Positions 9,575 to 18,731 are shown, counted from the stretch's first letter. The stretch is DNA of 64,000 nucleotides from Micromonospora sp. Llam0 (GCF_003751085.1 NZ_RJJY01000001.1:1488001-1552000); one strand, 5' to 3'. The notes: a model not told the origin generated them from the sequence alone. Program-made: numbers and translations.

Positions 9575-10570
9575 ATGAGGTCAGGCCTGCCGATCCTGAA
9601 GGCGCACGGCTCGCAGAACGACATCCTGGTCGTCGAGGGCCGGCCGGGCGACTACGCCGCCGAGGCGGACGTGCCGCACCTGGTCCGCCAGCTCTGCGAC
9701 CGGTCCGGGCCGCTCGGCGGCGGTGACGGCGTCTACTTCGTCGATCTCGGCCCGGCGGTGCCGCAGGCGGCGTTCTTCAACCCGGACGGCTCGTTCGCGA
9801 AGCTGTGCGGCAACGGGATGCGTTGCGTCGGGCGGCTGGTGCTGGACACCCGCGACGCCGAGCGGGCGGTGGTCCGGGCCGGGAGCAGCGACTTCGTGGT
9901 GCTGCGGGCCGAGTCGACGCCGGAAGGGGTCCGGCAGACCGCGGTCGAGATGCCGAAGGTGGACTTCGATCCCGCCGAGCCGGTGGTCGCCGTGGCGCAA
10001 CCGCACGTCGACACCCCGCTGCCGGCGCTGCACCCGACCTACGGGCTGACCGCGCTCGCCGTACCGAACGATCACCTGGTCGCGGTGGTGGAGAAGTTCG
10101 ACGAGGCCGAGCTGGTCGCCACCGGGGAGCGGATCACCGCCGCCACCGACGTGGTGCCACGCGGGGCGAACCTGTCGTTCGTGTTCCCGCTCGACAGCGG
10201 TGAGATCTACGTGCAGACGTACGAGCGGGGCGCCGGGTTGACCCCGTCGTGTGGTTCGGGCGTCGTCGCCTCCCGGGCGGTCTGGTCGCGGCTCGGCATG
10301 GCCGGGGCCGGCGAGCGGATCACCGTCCGAAACCCGGGTGGGGTGGCGACGGCCTGGTTGACCGGTGACCCGGCGGCCTGGCAGGCCACCCTGCAGGGCA
10401 ACGCGTCGTACGTCTACCGGGCCGACGTCGACCTGGCGGCGGTCGTCGCCGGCACCTTGGCGTCGGTACGGCGGGACACGTTCGTCGACGAAGTCGAGGC
10501 GTTCGCCCAGTCGCGGGAGAACAACCACGCCGTGCTGCATGCCGCCGGCGTACACCCCTCGGTCGGCTGA
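9575..10570 (+). CDS. dapF: Diaminopimelate epimerase
   Basis: Interconverts LL- and meso-diaminopimelate for lysine and peptidoglycan synthesis in the cytoplasm. The two catalytic cysteines are in CGNGMRCVGR (near residue 80) and in TPSCGSGVVAS (near 228); the substrate-binding KAHGSQNDILVVE opens the protein. At 331 aa it is longer than the usual 270-290 aa; the extra length lies mostly after the second Cys region and in loops. ATG at 9575 follows a G-rich ribosome-binding site; codons upstream in frame are non-start. It stands alone, away from other lysine genes, so it could be a paralogue. Confidence 0.85.
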   Translation: MRSGLPILKAHGSQNDILVVEGRPGDYAAEADVPHLVRQLCDRSGPLGGGDGVYFVDLGPAVPQAAFFNPDGSFAKLCGNGMRCVGRLVLDTRDAERAVVRAGSSDFVVLRAESTPEGVRQTAVEMPKVDFDPAEPVVAVAQPHVDTPLPALHPTYGLTALAVPNDHLVAVVEKFDEAELVATGERITAATDVVPRGANLSFVFPLDSGEIYVQTYERGAGLTPSCGSGVVASRAVWSRLGMAGAGERITVRNPGGVATAWLTGDPAAWQATLQGNASYVYRADVDLAAVVAGTLASVRRDTFVDEVEAFAQSRENNHAVLHAAGVHPSVG

Positions 10571-10892
10571 TTTCTGACCCGACGCGGTCCGGACCTGGGC
10601 CGGATCCGGGCCGAAGCCGGGCTCTTCCGATTTCCTGACCGGCCATCGACCGGGTGCTGCCTGGTTCCGGTCCGGTCGGTGTCATATCGGTGACGACAGA
10701 CGTCAATGTGACGCTGGGCGGATCCGGAGTGCGGGCGGTATCGGCAAAAGGTGCCAGCGTACGGGAACGCGAGACAGAATCACATATCTCTACATCAATC
10801 TGTTTTGCGCCTAACATCTGTGTCAGTCAGGTACCCGGTCACCGGTCGGCCTGTCACAAACCGGCCTGCCGTGCATCGAAAGGAGGCGGGAG
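10571..10892 (+). other. Intergenic region upstream of the secreted protease
   Basis: No gene seen. The A/T-richer stretch around 10780-10830 probably carries the protease promoter. GAAAGGAGGCGGGAG at its end is a strong ribosome-binding site for the protease ATG. Confidence 0.5.
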
Positions 10893-12767
10893 ATGACGCT
10901 CTCCCGGCCATCCCGGCGCCGTTGGCGCCTCGGGCTCACCACCATCGCAGTAGCGACCGCCACGCTGGCGTTCGCCGCGCCGGCCAACGCCGAACCAGCG
11001 GAAGGCCAGATTCTCTACGCGGGCAGTGACAACACCGTCGCCGGCTCGTACATCGTGGTCTTCGACGAAGAGAAGGTGGACCACGGCGCGGTCGTGCGCA
11101 CCGCCCGTACTCTCGCCGCGAAGCACGACGGCGCGGTGGCCCGCACCTACTCGACCGCGCTGCGCGGCTTCGAGGTCCGGCTGACCGAGAAGGCAGCCAA
11201 GCGCCTCGCCGCCCACCCCGCGGTCGACTACGTCCAGCAGAACCGCACCGTCACCCTCGCCGCGACCCAGACCCCCACCCCGTCCTGGGGCCTGGACCGC
11301 ATCGACCAGACCGCGCTGCCGCTCGACGACAGCTACACCTACCCGAACTCCGGATCCGGCGTCACCGCGTACATCATCGACACCGGCATCCGGTTCTCCC
11401 ACAACGACTTCGGCGGGCGGGCCGTCACCGGCTTCGACGCGGTCGACGGCGGCAGCGCCGACGACGGCAACGGGCACGGCACCCACGTCGCCGGCACCGT
11501 CGGCGGTACCGCGTACGGCGTGGCCAAGGACGTCACCCTGGTCGGTGTCCGGGTGCTGAACAACAGCGGCAGCGGCACCTACGCCGGGGTCATCGCCGGC
11601 ATCGACTGGGTCACCGCCGACCACGCCGCAGGCGAACCGGCGGTGGCCAACATGAGCCTCGGCGGCGGCTTCGACCAAGGGGTCAACGACGCGGTGACCC
11701 GGTCGATCGCCGACGGAGTGGTCTACTCGCTCGCCGCCGGCAACAGCAACGCCAACGCTTGCAACTACTCGCCGGCCGCCACCCCCGACGCCATCACTGT
11801 CGGTGCCACCACCAGCACCGACGCCCGGGCCAGCTACTCCAACTGGGGTACCTGCCTGGACATCTTCGCCCCGGGCAGCAGCATCACCTCGGCCTGGCAC
11901 ACCAGCAACACGGCCACCAACACGATCAGCGGCACCTCGATGGCCGCCCCGCACGTCGCCGGGGCGGCAGCGCTGGCGTTGGCGGCCAACCCCGGCTACA
12001 CCCCGCAGCAGATCGGTGACCTGCTGGTCGACGACGCCACCAGCAACGCGGTCAGCAACCCGGGCAGCGGGTCCCCGAACAAGCTGCTGTACATCGGCGA
12101 CTTCGAGCCGCCCACCCAGGACTTCACCCTCGCGGTCACTCCGACCAGCGGCGCGGTCGACCCGGGCGACTCGGTGACCGCGACGGTCAGCACCACCACC
12201 GCGATCGGTGACCCGCACACCGTCGCCCTCGGCGTCACTGGGCTGCCGAGTGGTGCGACCGCGACATTCAGCCCGTCGTCGGTCACCTCCGGCGGCTCGT
12301 CGACGCTGACCATCGCCACCACCACCACCGGGGTCGCCACCGGCGTCTTCCCGCTGACCGTGGTGGGCACCGGACCGGAGACGGCCCAGTCGGCACCGTT
12401 CACCCTCACCGTCAACGGCCCGCCCGGCTGCTCGCAGACCAACTCGACCGACGTATCGATCAACGACAACAGTACGGTGGAGAGCTCGATCACCATCACC
12501 GGCTGCCCCGGAAACGCCAGCTCGACCAGCACCGTCGAGGTGAACATCTACCACACCTGGATCGGTGACCTGACCGTGTCGCTGATCGCCCCGGACGGCA
12601 GCATCAACGTGCTGCACAGCCGGTCTGGCGGCAGCACCGACAACATCTTCCAGACCTACACCCGGGACCTGTCCGGTGAGGTGGCCAACGGCACCTGGAA
12701 GCTGCGGGTGCAGGACTCGGCCAGCCTGGACACCGGCTACCTGGACAGCTGGACGCTGAACCTCTAG
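10893..12767 (+). CDS. Secreted subtilisin-like (S8) serine protease with P-domain
   Basis: A 624-aa preproprotein. A Sec signal peptide (RRRWRLGLTTIAVATATLAF, cleavage after PANAE region) precedes an inhibitor I9 propeptide (SYIVVFDEEKVDHGAVVRTA). The S8 catalytic triad is visible: Asp in YIIDTGIRFSHNDF (~163), His in GNGHGTHVAGT (~197), Ser in SGTSMAAPHVAGAA (~348). An Ig-like segment (~405-505) and a C-terminal proprotein-convertase P-domain (WIGDLTVSLIAPDG, GTWKLRVQDSASLDTG) follow. The overall plan matches extracellular proteinase K-like enzymes of actinomycetes. AAAGGAGG lies before the ATG. It is monocistronic and ends at a strong terminator. Confidence 0.93.
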   Translation: MTLSRPSRRRWRLGLTTIAVATATLAFAAPANAEPAEGQILYAGSDNTVAGSYIVVFDEEKVDHGAVVRTARTLAAKHDGAVARTYSTALRGFEVRLTEKAAKRLAAHPAVDYVQQNRTVTLAATQTPTPSWGLDRIDQTALPLDDSYTYPNSGSGVTAYIIDTGIRFSHNDFGGRAVTGFDAVDGGSADDGNGHGTHVAGTVGGTAYGVAKDVTLVGVRVLNNSGSGTYAGVIAGIDWVTADHAAGEPAVANMSLGGGFDQGVNDAVTRSIADGVVYSLAAGNSNANACNYSPAATPDAITVGATTSTDARASYSNWGTCLDIFAPGSSITSAWHTSNTATNTISGTSMAAPHVAGAAALALAANPGYTPQQIGDLLVDDATSNAVSNPGSGSPNKLLYIGDFEPPTQDFTLAVTPTSGAVDPGDSVTATVSTTTAIGDPHTVALGVTGLPSGATATFSPSSVTSGGSSTLTIATTTTGVATGVFPLTVVGTGPETAQSAPFTLTVNGPPGCSQTNSTDVSINDNSTVESSITITGCPGNASSTSTVEVNIYHTWIGDLTVSLIAPDGSINVLHSRSGGSTDNIFQTYTRDLSGEVANGTWKLRVQDSASLDTGYLDSWTLNL

Positions 12768-12773
12768 CCGAAA

Positions 12774-12817
12774 CAGCGACGGACCTACCGGGATGTGCCC
12801 CGGTAGGTCCGTCGCTG
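12774..12817. terminator. Bidirectional terminator hairpin
   Basis: A perfect 19-bp inverted repeat (12774-12792 with 12799-12817; arm core GACGGACCTACCGGG) with a six-base loop. It lies between the convergent protease and lipoprotein genes and would stop transcription from both sides. Confidence 0.85.
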
Positions 12818-12849
12818 TCGCTGCTCGGTCTCGCTGTCGCTGTCGCCGG

Positions 12850-13704
12850 TCAGCCTTCGAGTTCGTCGGCGAGGTCCTGCAGGTCCTGCAGGTCCTGCAT
12901 CAGCTCGGCGAAGTCCGCCGTCTCGGCGGCCGGCGGTGCCTCGATGGTGACCGCCTTGCCGTAGTCGGTGTAGTTCATCGTCATGTCGGACATCGTGCCC
13001 ATGACGAGCTTCACCCGACGTGGCTGGTACTGCTCGTCGACCCACACGTCGACGACGACCTCGGTGACCTCGGCGGTGGCGAGCTGCTCCTGGATGCCTT
13101 CGCGGATCTCGGCCTCGAACTGCTCCAGGTAGGTGTCCACCGGGGTGGCCGCGGTGTAGTGCACGGTCGGCACACCGTCGATGGTCTCCTCGCCGACGAC
13201 GGTGACCTCCGCACCCTCCAGCAGGGTCCGGACGTTCTTCACCGGGTCCAGGCCTTCGAGCTGTTGGGCGAGGTCGTCCGAGGAGGCGCCGAGGGTGGAG
13301 AGGTCCATCTTGAACCACTTCTTGCCGTCCATCGACGCCTGCTCGGCCTCGGGGATGCTCACGTAGAACGCGGTGTCGATCACCCGGATGGTGATCTCGC
13401 CATCCTCGGGGTCGACCTGGGTCAGCTCAGCGGCCGGTGAGTCGCCGAAGCTGATGACGCCGCTGACGTCGACCGGTTCCCCACCGCTGGTGCCGGTCAT
13501 CGTCACCGCCGCCGAGTTGGCGCTGGCGGTGGTCTCCACGGTCTTCTGCAACGAACCGGTGGCGTCGCTGGCGAGCTGCGCCAGCACGCCCGACGTCTCG
13601 GTGCCGCCTTCGTCCGTTGTGGCTGATGAGCCGCCACACGCGGTGACGGCGAGGACCGCTGCCGAGGCACCCGCGAGCAGCGCTGTCCTCATTGTAGTGT
13701 GCAC
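12850..13704 (-). CDS. LppX/LprG-like lipoprotein
   Basis: A 284-aa exported lipoprotein. The lipobox LAVTACGG follows a short signal sequence (MRTALLAGASAAVLA). The mature protein resembles the LppX_LprAFG family: GEPVDVSGVISFGD, a basic Lys-rich strand KKWFKMDLSTLG, and VWVDEQYQPRRVKLVMGT. Mycobacterial members bind lipids or glycolipids in a hydrophobic pocket; a similar envelope role is possible. The C-terminus is a Leu/Asp-rich repeat (DLQDLQDL). GTG 13704 has GGGAG at good spacing; an ATG four codons later is an alternative start. Monocistronic. Confidence 0.8.
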   Translation of the reverse strand: MHTTMRTALLAGASAAVLAVTACGGSSATTDEGGTETSGVLAQLASDATGSLQKTVETTASANSAAVTMTGTSGGEPVDVSGVISFGDSPAAELTQVDPEDGEITIRVIDTAFYVSIPEAEQASMDGKKWFKMDLSTLGASSDDLAQQLEGLDPVKNVRTLLEGAEVTVVGEETIDGVPTVHYTAATPVDTYLEQFEAEIREGIQEQLATAEVTEVVVDVWVDEQYQPRRVKLVMGTMSDMTMNYTDYGKAVTIEAPPAAETADFAELMQDLQDLQDLADELEG

Positions 13705-13868
13705 GAAGTGAACTCCCAGTCGGTGTGTGCGTGGTTCTGACGGGCGGAAGCTTAGCCGCCGCGCCGTCGGCCCCTGTCCGCCGGGCCTGCTGGGTCAGGC
13801 CCGGCGGCGCCGGGGTGGCGGATCGGGTTCGGTGTCGTTGGCGCAGCCGCCGGCCGCGCTCAGTCCGT

Positions 13869-13934
13869 CTAGGAGAACCAGTACACCGAGGTTCCAAAGG
13901 CGGTGGCGGCGATCGTACGTCGGATGCTGCCCAT
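13869..13934 (-). CDS. Putative 21-aa peptide
   Basis: A very short reading frame with a good GGAGG four bases before its ATG encodes a 21-aa peptide beginning MGSIRRTIAATAFGT and ending YWFS. The basic start and hydrophobic-aromatic end could suit a membrane-active or signalling peptide. No family is recognised and nothing but the ribosome-binding site and the isolated intergenic position supports it. Confidence 0.3.
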   Translation of the reverse strand: MGSIRRTIAATAFGTSVYWFS

Positions 13935-14085
13935 GCTGCCTCCATCGGTGCGGGGGCGGGACCGCCAAAGCCTAGGGCGGCGTATCGACGCGCTCCACTT
14001 CCACCGTCGGTTGTTCCGCGATCCGCGCACCTCGACTGCCAGCGCATGTCCGGCATGAGCGAACAGTCAGGTAGATCACCGACGA

Positions 14086-14126
14086 GTGGGCACGCACCGC
14101 CCGATGTAGAGGCTGTGCGTGCCCAC
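14086..14126 (-). terminator. Terminator hairpin after the secreted propeller-like gene
   Basis: A perfect 12-bp inverted repeat (GTGGGCACGCAC at 14086-14097 with its complement at 14115-14126) with a 17-base loop, directly downstream of the minus-strand gene that ends at 14145. Confidence 0.7.
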
Positions 14127-14144
14127 CGAGGAGTAAGCCGGTGG

Positions 14145-15968
14145 TCAGGAGACAGTCGGCGTCAGCTTGATCAACTCCCAGCCGCCCTCCGGCACGTCGT
14201 CGGTCGGATCGGTCCGCAGATTCATCGGGTTCGCCATGCCGAGGTACAACGTCGATCCGTCGGCCACCATCGTGCGGATGCCGTAGTTGAGGTAGTTGCC
14301 GCCCAGCCCCTGCGTGTCGACCGCGGTGGCCGGACGCAGGTTGGAGCCGAACATCCACAGGTCACCGCCGTACAGCTGCGGATCGATGGTGATCGGGTCG
14401 GGCCCGTCGGCCAACGCGGCGGCCGCCTGCGGATAGCCCATCTCGGCTACGGTCTGCGGCAGCAGGTCCTTGGCGAGGTAGCTCCAGTCCATCGTGCCGA
14501 CAAACAGCCGGCCACCGGACACCGCCATCGTCCAGGTGTAGTTGTTGTAGATGTTGCCGAACCCCATGTGGCCGTACCGGGCCCGGTAGCCGGTCAGCGC
14601 CCAGCGCCAGGCACCGGCGCCGTCGTTCGCGTCGGCGTCGTACGCCGGCAGCACCGCCTCGCCGTACAGCAGGTCGACCCGCTGCGTCGTGGTGCCGAAC
14701 CGCTTGCCCCGGAAGATGCTCACCGCCCGCTGCGACCGCTCCAGGGTCGTGCGGGCCGCCAGCTCGTCGACCGGCGGGTACGCCTCTGCCACCATCGCGG
14801 TCGACTTCATCGGCACGTGCATCGTGCCCCAGTAGAGGTACCCACGGTACGAGGCCAGCGCGCCGAGCCCGTACGAGCCGGCGATCACCGGATCCGGCTC
14901 GTAGGACGCGGCACTCCACACCTGCGTCCACCCGGCCGTGTCGTCGGGGGTCAGACCGGGCTCGGCGTCGGCCAGCGGAGGGCTCATCCACACCCCGGCG
15001 ATGCCGGGGTCGGGCTCGTCGGTGACCCCGATGCGGCCGGGCCGCCGACCTTCGGCGGTACGCGCGCCGGCCGACCCGCTGCCAGCGGCCGACCAGGTGC
15101 TGACGAAGACCCGGCCGTCGTGCAGCTCCAGGTCGGCGACCTGCGCCGGCAACTGCCCGACCTCGACGAAGTTGAACGGGTCGGTACGGTCACCGGCCCA
15201 GCGCAGGATGTGCCCGCCGTCGCGACCGTTGGGGCCGACCCCGACTCCGGCGTACAGCACGTCGTCGGCGACCAGGAAGTTGCGGATGTTGCCGTACTGG
15301 GCGAAGTTGGCCGAGCCGAGATAGTCGCCAGTCACCGTGTCGAAGGCGAACATGCTCACCGTGGCCCCGAGCGCCGGCCCGGCCAGCAGCACCACGCCCT
15401 GATGCGTACCGCCGGCCCGCAGACCCAGCGTGCGGCGCAGCCGGGACAGGTCGTCGGGTGACGCGGAGGTGATGTCGCCGGTCTTCTCGGTCAACGTTGC
15501 GGAGGCCAGGTCGTAGACGTATGCCCGGGGCTGCCGGTGGTCACCGACGCTGACCGGCATGATCGGGTTTTCCTTCGCCACCTGGCTCTCGGCGAACTCG
15601 CACACGTAGTCGTCGGTCATCCGGGGATTCGGCAGGGAGAGCGTCGCCCCGGTGACGATGCAGTTGACGTTCGACCCGGTGCCGAACCACAGCCGGTTGT
15701 CGGCCTGGGCGAGCGACCACACGTACGCCTGGTTGACCTTGGCCTGGCCGGACTCGCACGGCGGCCCGGCCGGGTAGGGCAGGCCGATGCCGGCGAAGCA
15801 TTCGTCCGGGGTTGCCTTGGCGAGCAGTTGCGTGTCGAACGCCGCTTCGCTGGGTGGAAGCAGCGGCTTGCCGGTGGCCGGTGACGGGGCCACGGCCAGA
15901 GCGGCGGGCAGAGCTATGAGGACGGCGGCGGACAGCAGGCGCCGTCGTGATGTCTGAAGCCAGCGCAT
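14145..15968 (-). CDS. Secreted protein of unknown function, propeller-like
   Basis: A 607-aa protein with a clear signal peptide (TSRRRLLSAAVLIALPAALA, cleavage near ATGKP). The mature part repeats blocks of aromatic and Gly-rich strands (NRLWFGTGSNVNCIV, GVVLLAGPALGATVSMF, DVLYAGVGVGPNGRDGGHI, YLYWGTMHVP, GRLFVGTMDWSYL, STLYLGMANPMNLR), spaced like blades of a beta-propeller. No catalytic signature is recognised. GAAAGGGA precedes the ATG. It stands next to a GH30 hydrolase transcribed in the same direction but separated by a strong terminator, so it is a separate unit. A polymer-binding or extracellular enzyme role is only a guess. Confidence 0.7.
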   Translation of the reverse strand: MRWLQTSRRRLLSAAVLIALPAALAVAPSPATGKPLLPPSEAAFDTQLLAKATPDECFAGIGLPYPAGPPCESGQAKVNQAYVWSLAQADNRLWFGTGSNVNCIVTGATLSLPNPRMTDDYVCEFAESQVAKENPIMPVSVGDHRQPRAYVYDLASATLTEKTGDITSASPDDLSRLRRTLGLRAGGTHQGVVLLAGPALGATVSMFAFDTVTGDYLGSANFAQYGNIRNFLVADDVLYAGVGVGPNGRDGGHILRWAGDRTDPFNFVEVGQLPAQVADLELHDGRVFVSTWSAAGSGSAGARTAEGRRPGRIGVTDEPDPGIAGVWMSPPLADAEPGLTPDDTAGWTQVWSAASYEPDPVIAGSYGLGALASYRGYLYWGTMHVPMKSTAMVAEAYPPVDELAARTTLERSQRAVSIFRGKRFGTTTQRVDLLYGEAVLPAYDADANDGAGAWRWALTGYRARYGHMGFGNIYNNYTWTMAVSGGRLFVGTMDWSYLAKDLLPQTVAEMGYPQAAAALADGPDPITIDPQLYGGDLWMFGSNLRPATAVDTQGLGGNYLNYGIRTMVADGSTLYLGMANPMNLRTDPTDDVPEGGWELIKLTPTVS

Positions 15969-16102
15969 CGATTCCCTTTCGGTCAGTGCGACCCGACCCG
16001 GTGCCGAAGGGCGAGGCCCGGGGTGGACGCTGCGCTGACAGTAAGCTAGATCGATTACCGGTCCATGTCCGACCTCCGGAAAGGTCCGTCGTGGCAGCCG
16101 CC

Positions 16103-16157
16103 GAGCTGTACCCCGGCCGGCCAGCGACGCCGTCGCCGGCCGGCCGGGGTACAGCTC
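16103..16157 (-). terminator. Terminator hairpin after the GH30 gene
   Basis: A perfect 19-bp inverted repeat (16103-16121 with 16139-16157; arm begins GAGCTGTACCCCGGCC) with a 17-base loop, 20 bases after the GH30 stop codon. Confidence 0.85.
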
Positions 16158-16176
16158 AGGTTGGTTTCCCGAAGGC

Positions 16177-17955
16177 TCAGCCGCAGGCCGCGCCGTTGAG
16201 GGTGAACCCGCTGGGCGAGGAGCTGTTGCCGGTGTGGGTGGCCTGGAAGCCGATGCTGACCGAGCCTCCCGGTGGGATGGTGGGGTTGTAGCTGACGTTG
16301 GTCGCGGTCACCTGTCCGCTGGTCGGTGAGTACGTGGCGTTCCAGCCGGCCGTGATGGTCTGTCCGGGCGCGAGGGTGAACCTCAGCGACCAGCCGTTGA
16401 CCGTGGCCGTGCCGGTGTTGGTGATGGTGATGTTGTCGACCAGGCCGGAGTTCCACGCGTCGACCGCGTTGGTCACCCGGCAGGCACCGGCCGGCGGGTT
16501 CGTGGTCGGCGGCGCGGTCGTGGGCGGTGCGGTGGTCGGTGGTGCGGTGGTGGGTGGTGCGGTGGTGGGTGGCGCCGTCGTGGTTCCTTCGGTGATGGTG
16601 ATGGTGGAGATACTGCGTGCGGGGACGTCGACGGTGACCTGCCCGCCGCTGACGTTCACCGGCTGCGACTGGGCACTCTGGGTGCGGGAGGTGACGGTGT
16701 ACTCGGCCGCCGAGATGTTCTGCGGGACCTGCACGACGGCGTCGTTGACGGCGCTGTTGGACCTGTTGAGCACCACCAGCGTGACCTTGCCCCGGCCCTG
16801 GTAGGCGGTGACCTCCAGGCCGGAGACCCGGGAACTCTTCGACAGGGCGACCCGCTGGTCACCCGGCCGGACGTACTTGGCGTACTGGGAGAAGGCGTAG
16901 CCGCGCCGCAGCGGCGCGCCTTTCGTGGTCCCGTACTGCGACTCGCCGTCACCGATGAAGGAATAGAATCGCCGGCCGTACCACCAGATGTACGCACTCC
17001 AGCCGACCTCCATCGACCGGTGTACGGTCCGCATGATGTCGTCCAGGGTTTCGTTCCAGACGGCCGTGTTGCTGGGGTCTCCCCAGATGTTCGAGCCGTT
17101 TCCGTCGGCGGCGTGCAGGTTCCACTCGGTCATCCACTGGGGCTTGCCGTACTGGTTGGCGAGCGGGTAGGGGGACAGGTTCCCGCTGTTCTCCGTGTCG
17201 TACAGGTGGCCGCCGACGTACCCGATGTTGTTGCGCGCGGCGGCGTCGTACAGCGTGGGGTCGCTGTACGAGCGGGCGAACCTCAGCGACTCACCGACCA
17301 TGAGTTCGGTGTCCCGGATCGCGGCGCCGTGGTCGCGGACGAAGTTGCGCATCTCGGCGCCGGTCCAGTCCATCGAGTCGTAGTCGGGGTGCCAGTCCGG
17401 CTCGTTCTGGATCGAGGTCACGTCGATCGTGACGCCCTGACTCTTCATGTACTGCACGTAGTCGTTGAGGTGTGCGGCGTAGTCGTCGTAGTAGTCGGTC
17501 CTGAGCTTGCCGCCGTTGACCCGGCTGTTGTTGGTCTTGAAGTGCGCCGGAGCCGTCCACGGCGAAGTGAGGATCTTGACGTCGGAACCGTAGGACTTGG
17601 CGGTCTGGAGGCTGCTCACCGGCCAGCTCCACTCGCTCGACGTCGGTGACACGACGGTCCGCACGATCGACAGGCCGAGCTGCCCCTGGCCCATGCCGAC
17701 GAGTGTCTGGGTCTCGCTGGTCGTCCATTGGTCGCCACCACTGCTGAAGATCGGGGTGGCGGCGCCGAAGCCGTCGATCGTCTGGTACGTCGAGCCGGTG
17801 TTGACGGTGATGTCGGGGGTGGCGGCGATCGACGGTGGGGCGGTCAGGACGCCCGCTGCGGTGACCGCGGCGGTCGCCGCCGCGAGCACTGCCGTCGCGC
17901 CGGCTCCGCGACGCAGCTGGGACGGTGGGATCTTGCCACGGGGGGTGAGCCTCAT
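16177..17955 (-). CDS. Secreted GH30-family glycoside hydrolase with CBM2
   Basis: A 592-aa exported enzyme. After a signal peptide (RRGAGATAVLAAATAAVTAA) comes a GH30-type (beta/alpha)8 barrel beginning QTIDGFGAATP, with the acid/base Glu in SIQNEPDWHP (~190) and the nucleophile Glu in WMTEWNLH (~285), then the side beta-domain. A Thr/Pro linker of repeated APPTT units (coded by a short tandem DNA repeat near 16500-16580) joins a C-terminal CBM2 (CRVTNAVDAWNSGLVDNITI ... SGFTLNGAACG) that binds cellulose or xylan. GH30 members include glucuronoxylanases and endo-beta-1,6-glucanases; the subfamily is not fixed here. ATG 17955 has GAGAGGA upstream. A LacI-type operator lies in the leader. Confidence 0.88.
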   Translation of the reverse strand: MRLTPRGKIPPSQLRRGAGATAVLAAATAAVTAAGVLTAPPSIAATPDITVNTGSTYQTIDGFGAATPIFSSGGDQWTTSETQTLVGMGQGQLGLSIVRTVVSPTSSEWSWPVSSLQTAKSYGSDVKILTSPWTAPAHFKTNNSRVNGGKLRTDYYDDYAAHLNDYVQYMKSQGVTIDVTSIQNEPDWHPDYDSMDWTGAEMRNFVRDHGAAIRDTELMVGESLRFARSYSDPTLYDAAARNNIGYVGGHLYDTENSGNLSPYPLANQYGKPQWMTEWNLHAADGNGSNIWGDPSNTAVWNETLDDIMRTVHRSMEVGWSAYIWWYGRRFYSFIGDGESQYGTTKGAPLRRGYAFSQYAKYVRPGDQRVALSKSSRVSGLEVTAYQGRGKVTLVVLNRSNSAVNDAVVQVPQNISAAEYTVTSRTQSAQSQPVNVSGGQVTVDVPARSISTITITEGTTTAPPTTAPPTTAPPTTAPPTTAPPTTNPPAGACRVTNAVDAWNSGLVDNITITNTGTATVNGWSLRFTLAPGQTITAGWNATYSPTSGQVTATNVSYNPTIPPGGSVSIGFQATHTGNSSSPSGFTLNGAACG

Positions 17956-18304
17956 CGGGCTTCCTCTCTGCCGCCCGGCGCGATGCGGGCGGGACGGTCC
18001 GGTCCGTAACCGTTGCCCTCGGCTCGGATTGTTAGCGTTCACGCTCCCGCCCGTCAATCATAGACGACCCTCGTTGTGGCCGGGTGTCCGGCGGGGTGTC
18101 CGGCGGGGTGCCCGAGCCGCCTCGTCGCGCTGTCGGGTCTGGCGGGGCTTTGGGTGCCCTTCGGAATGCGCGGGCGAAACTCGTATATTTCCTATGGTGG
18201 CCCGGTCTGTCATGCGATTCGCGCATCGCTTTATGCTGCAAGAAAAGCCATTGAAGCGTGGCTATGTAAAGCCGTATGGTCATGTCACCTGGCAGGACTA
18301 ACGG
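17956..18304. other. Divergent regulatory region of two carbohydrate-binding genes
   Basis: No gene seen. It contains a short palindromic operator candidate, a 12-base direct repeat (GGTGTCCGGCGG near 18083-18108) and an A/T-rich part from 18180 to 18290 that probably holds the promoter of the CBM2 protein. Confidence 0.4.
18034..18045. promoter_or_regulatory. Candidate LacI-family operator
   Basis: AGCGTTCACGCT is a near-palindrome (AGCGT and ACGCT around TC) 80 bases before the GH30 start. Centre-CG palindromes of this kind are typical binding sites of LacI-family sugar repressors that control actinobacterial polysaccharide hydrolases. The cognate regulator is not in the window. Confidence 0.4.
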
Positions 18305-18685
18305 ATGGTGGTGGTCTCAATGCGGAAGCTGCTCGGCTTCGTTGTGGCGCTGGTAATCGGCGTGGCCGCGACATTGTTCTTCGCCCCGTCGGCACAGGCG
18401 ACGACGGCGACATTCACCCAGACAAGCTCCTGGTCGACCGGTTATGTCGCCGAGGTCGTCGTCACGAACGACTTCACCGTGCCGATCACCGGCTGGGAGT
18501 TGGCGTTCACGCTGCCGGCGGGGTCGACCGTCTCCAACGTATGGAATGCACAGATCGCGACCAGTACGCCGCACTACACCCTGATCAACACAAGCTGGAA
18601 CGGATCGCTCGCGCCGGGTCAGTCCGTCGCCGTCGGGTTCGTGGTGACCGGCACCGGCCTGCCGACGATCCTCTGGCCGCTGTAG
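18305..18685 (+). CDS. Secreted stand-alone CBM2-like protein
   Basis: A 126-aa protein consisting of a signal peptide (LLGFVVALVIGVAATLFF, cleavage near AQAT) and a single CBM2-like beta-sandwich (SWSTGYVAEVVVTND, PITGWELAFTLPAGSTV, ISNVWNAQ-like strand, SWNGSLAPGQSVAVGFV). Conserved Trp residues that stack on cellulose are present, but the usual disulfide cysteines are missing and there is no catalytic domain. Small free CBM2 proteins may disrupt or coat cellulose. ATG 18305 follows AGGA; ATG 18320 is also possible. It is divergent from the GH30-CBM2 gene, with which it may share control. Confidence 0.75.
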   Translation: MVVVSMRKLLGFVVALVIGVAATLFFAPSAQATTATFTQTSSWSTGYVAEVVVTNDFTVPITGWELAFTLPAGSTVSNVWNAQIATSTPHYTLINTSWNGSLAPGQSVAVGFVVTGTGLPTILWPL

Positions 18686-18731
18686 ATTCCGCACTCCGGC
18701 GTCGGAGCGCCCGCGACGCTTCTGGTCGCTT

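Noticed and set aside
10854..12617. A 587-codon minus-strand frame opposite the protease gene
   Set aside because: High-GC antisense frame with Asp/Gly/Val-rich composition; the plus strand carries an intact S8 protease with catalytic triad and signal peptide.
13725..15461. A 578-codon plus-strand frame
   Set aside because: Opposes the secreted propeller-like protein, whose signal peptide and codon pattern are convincing; the plus frame is compositionally random.
16490..16580. Tandem DNA repeat near 16.5 kb
   Set aside because: It encodes the APPTT linker of the GH30-CBM2 protein and is an ordinary linker repeat.
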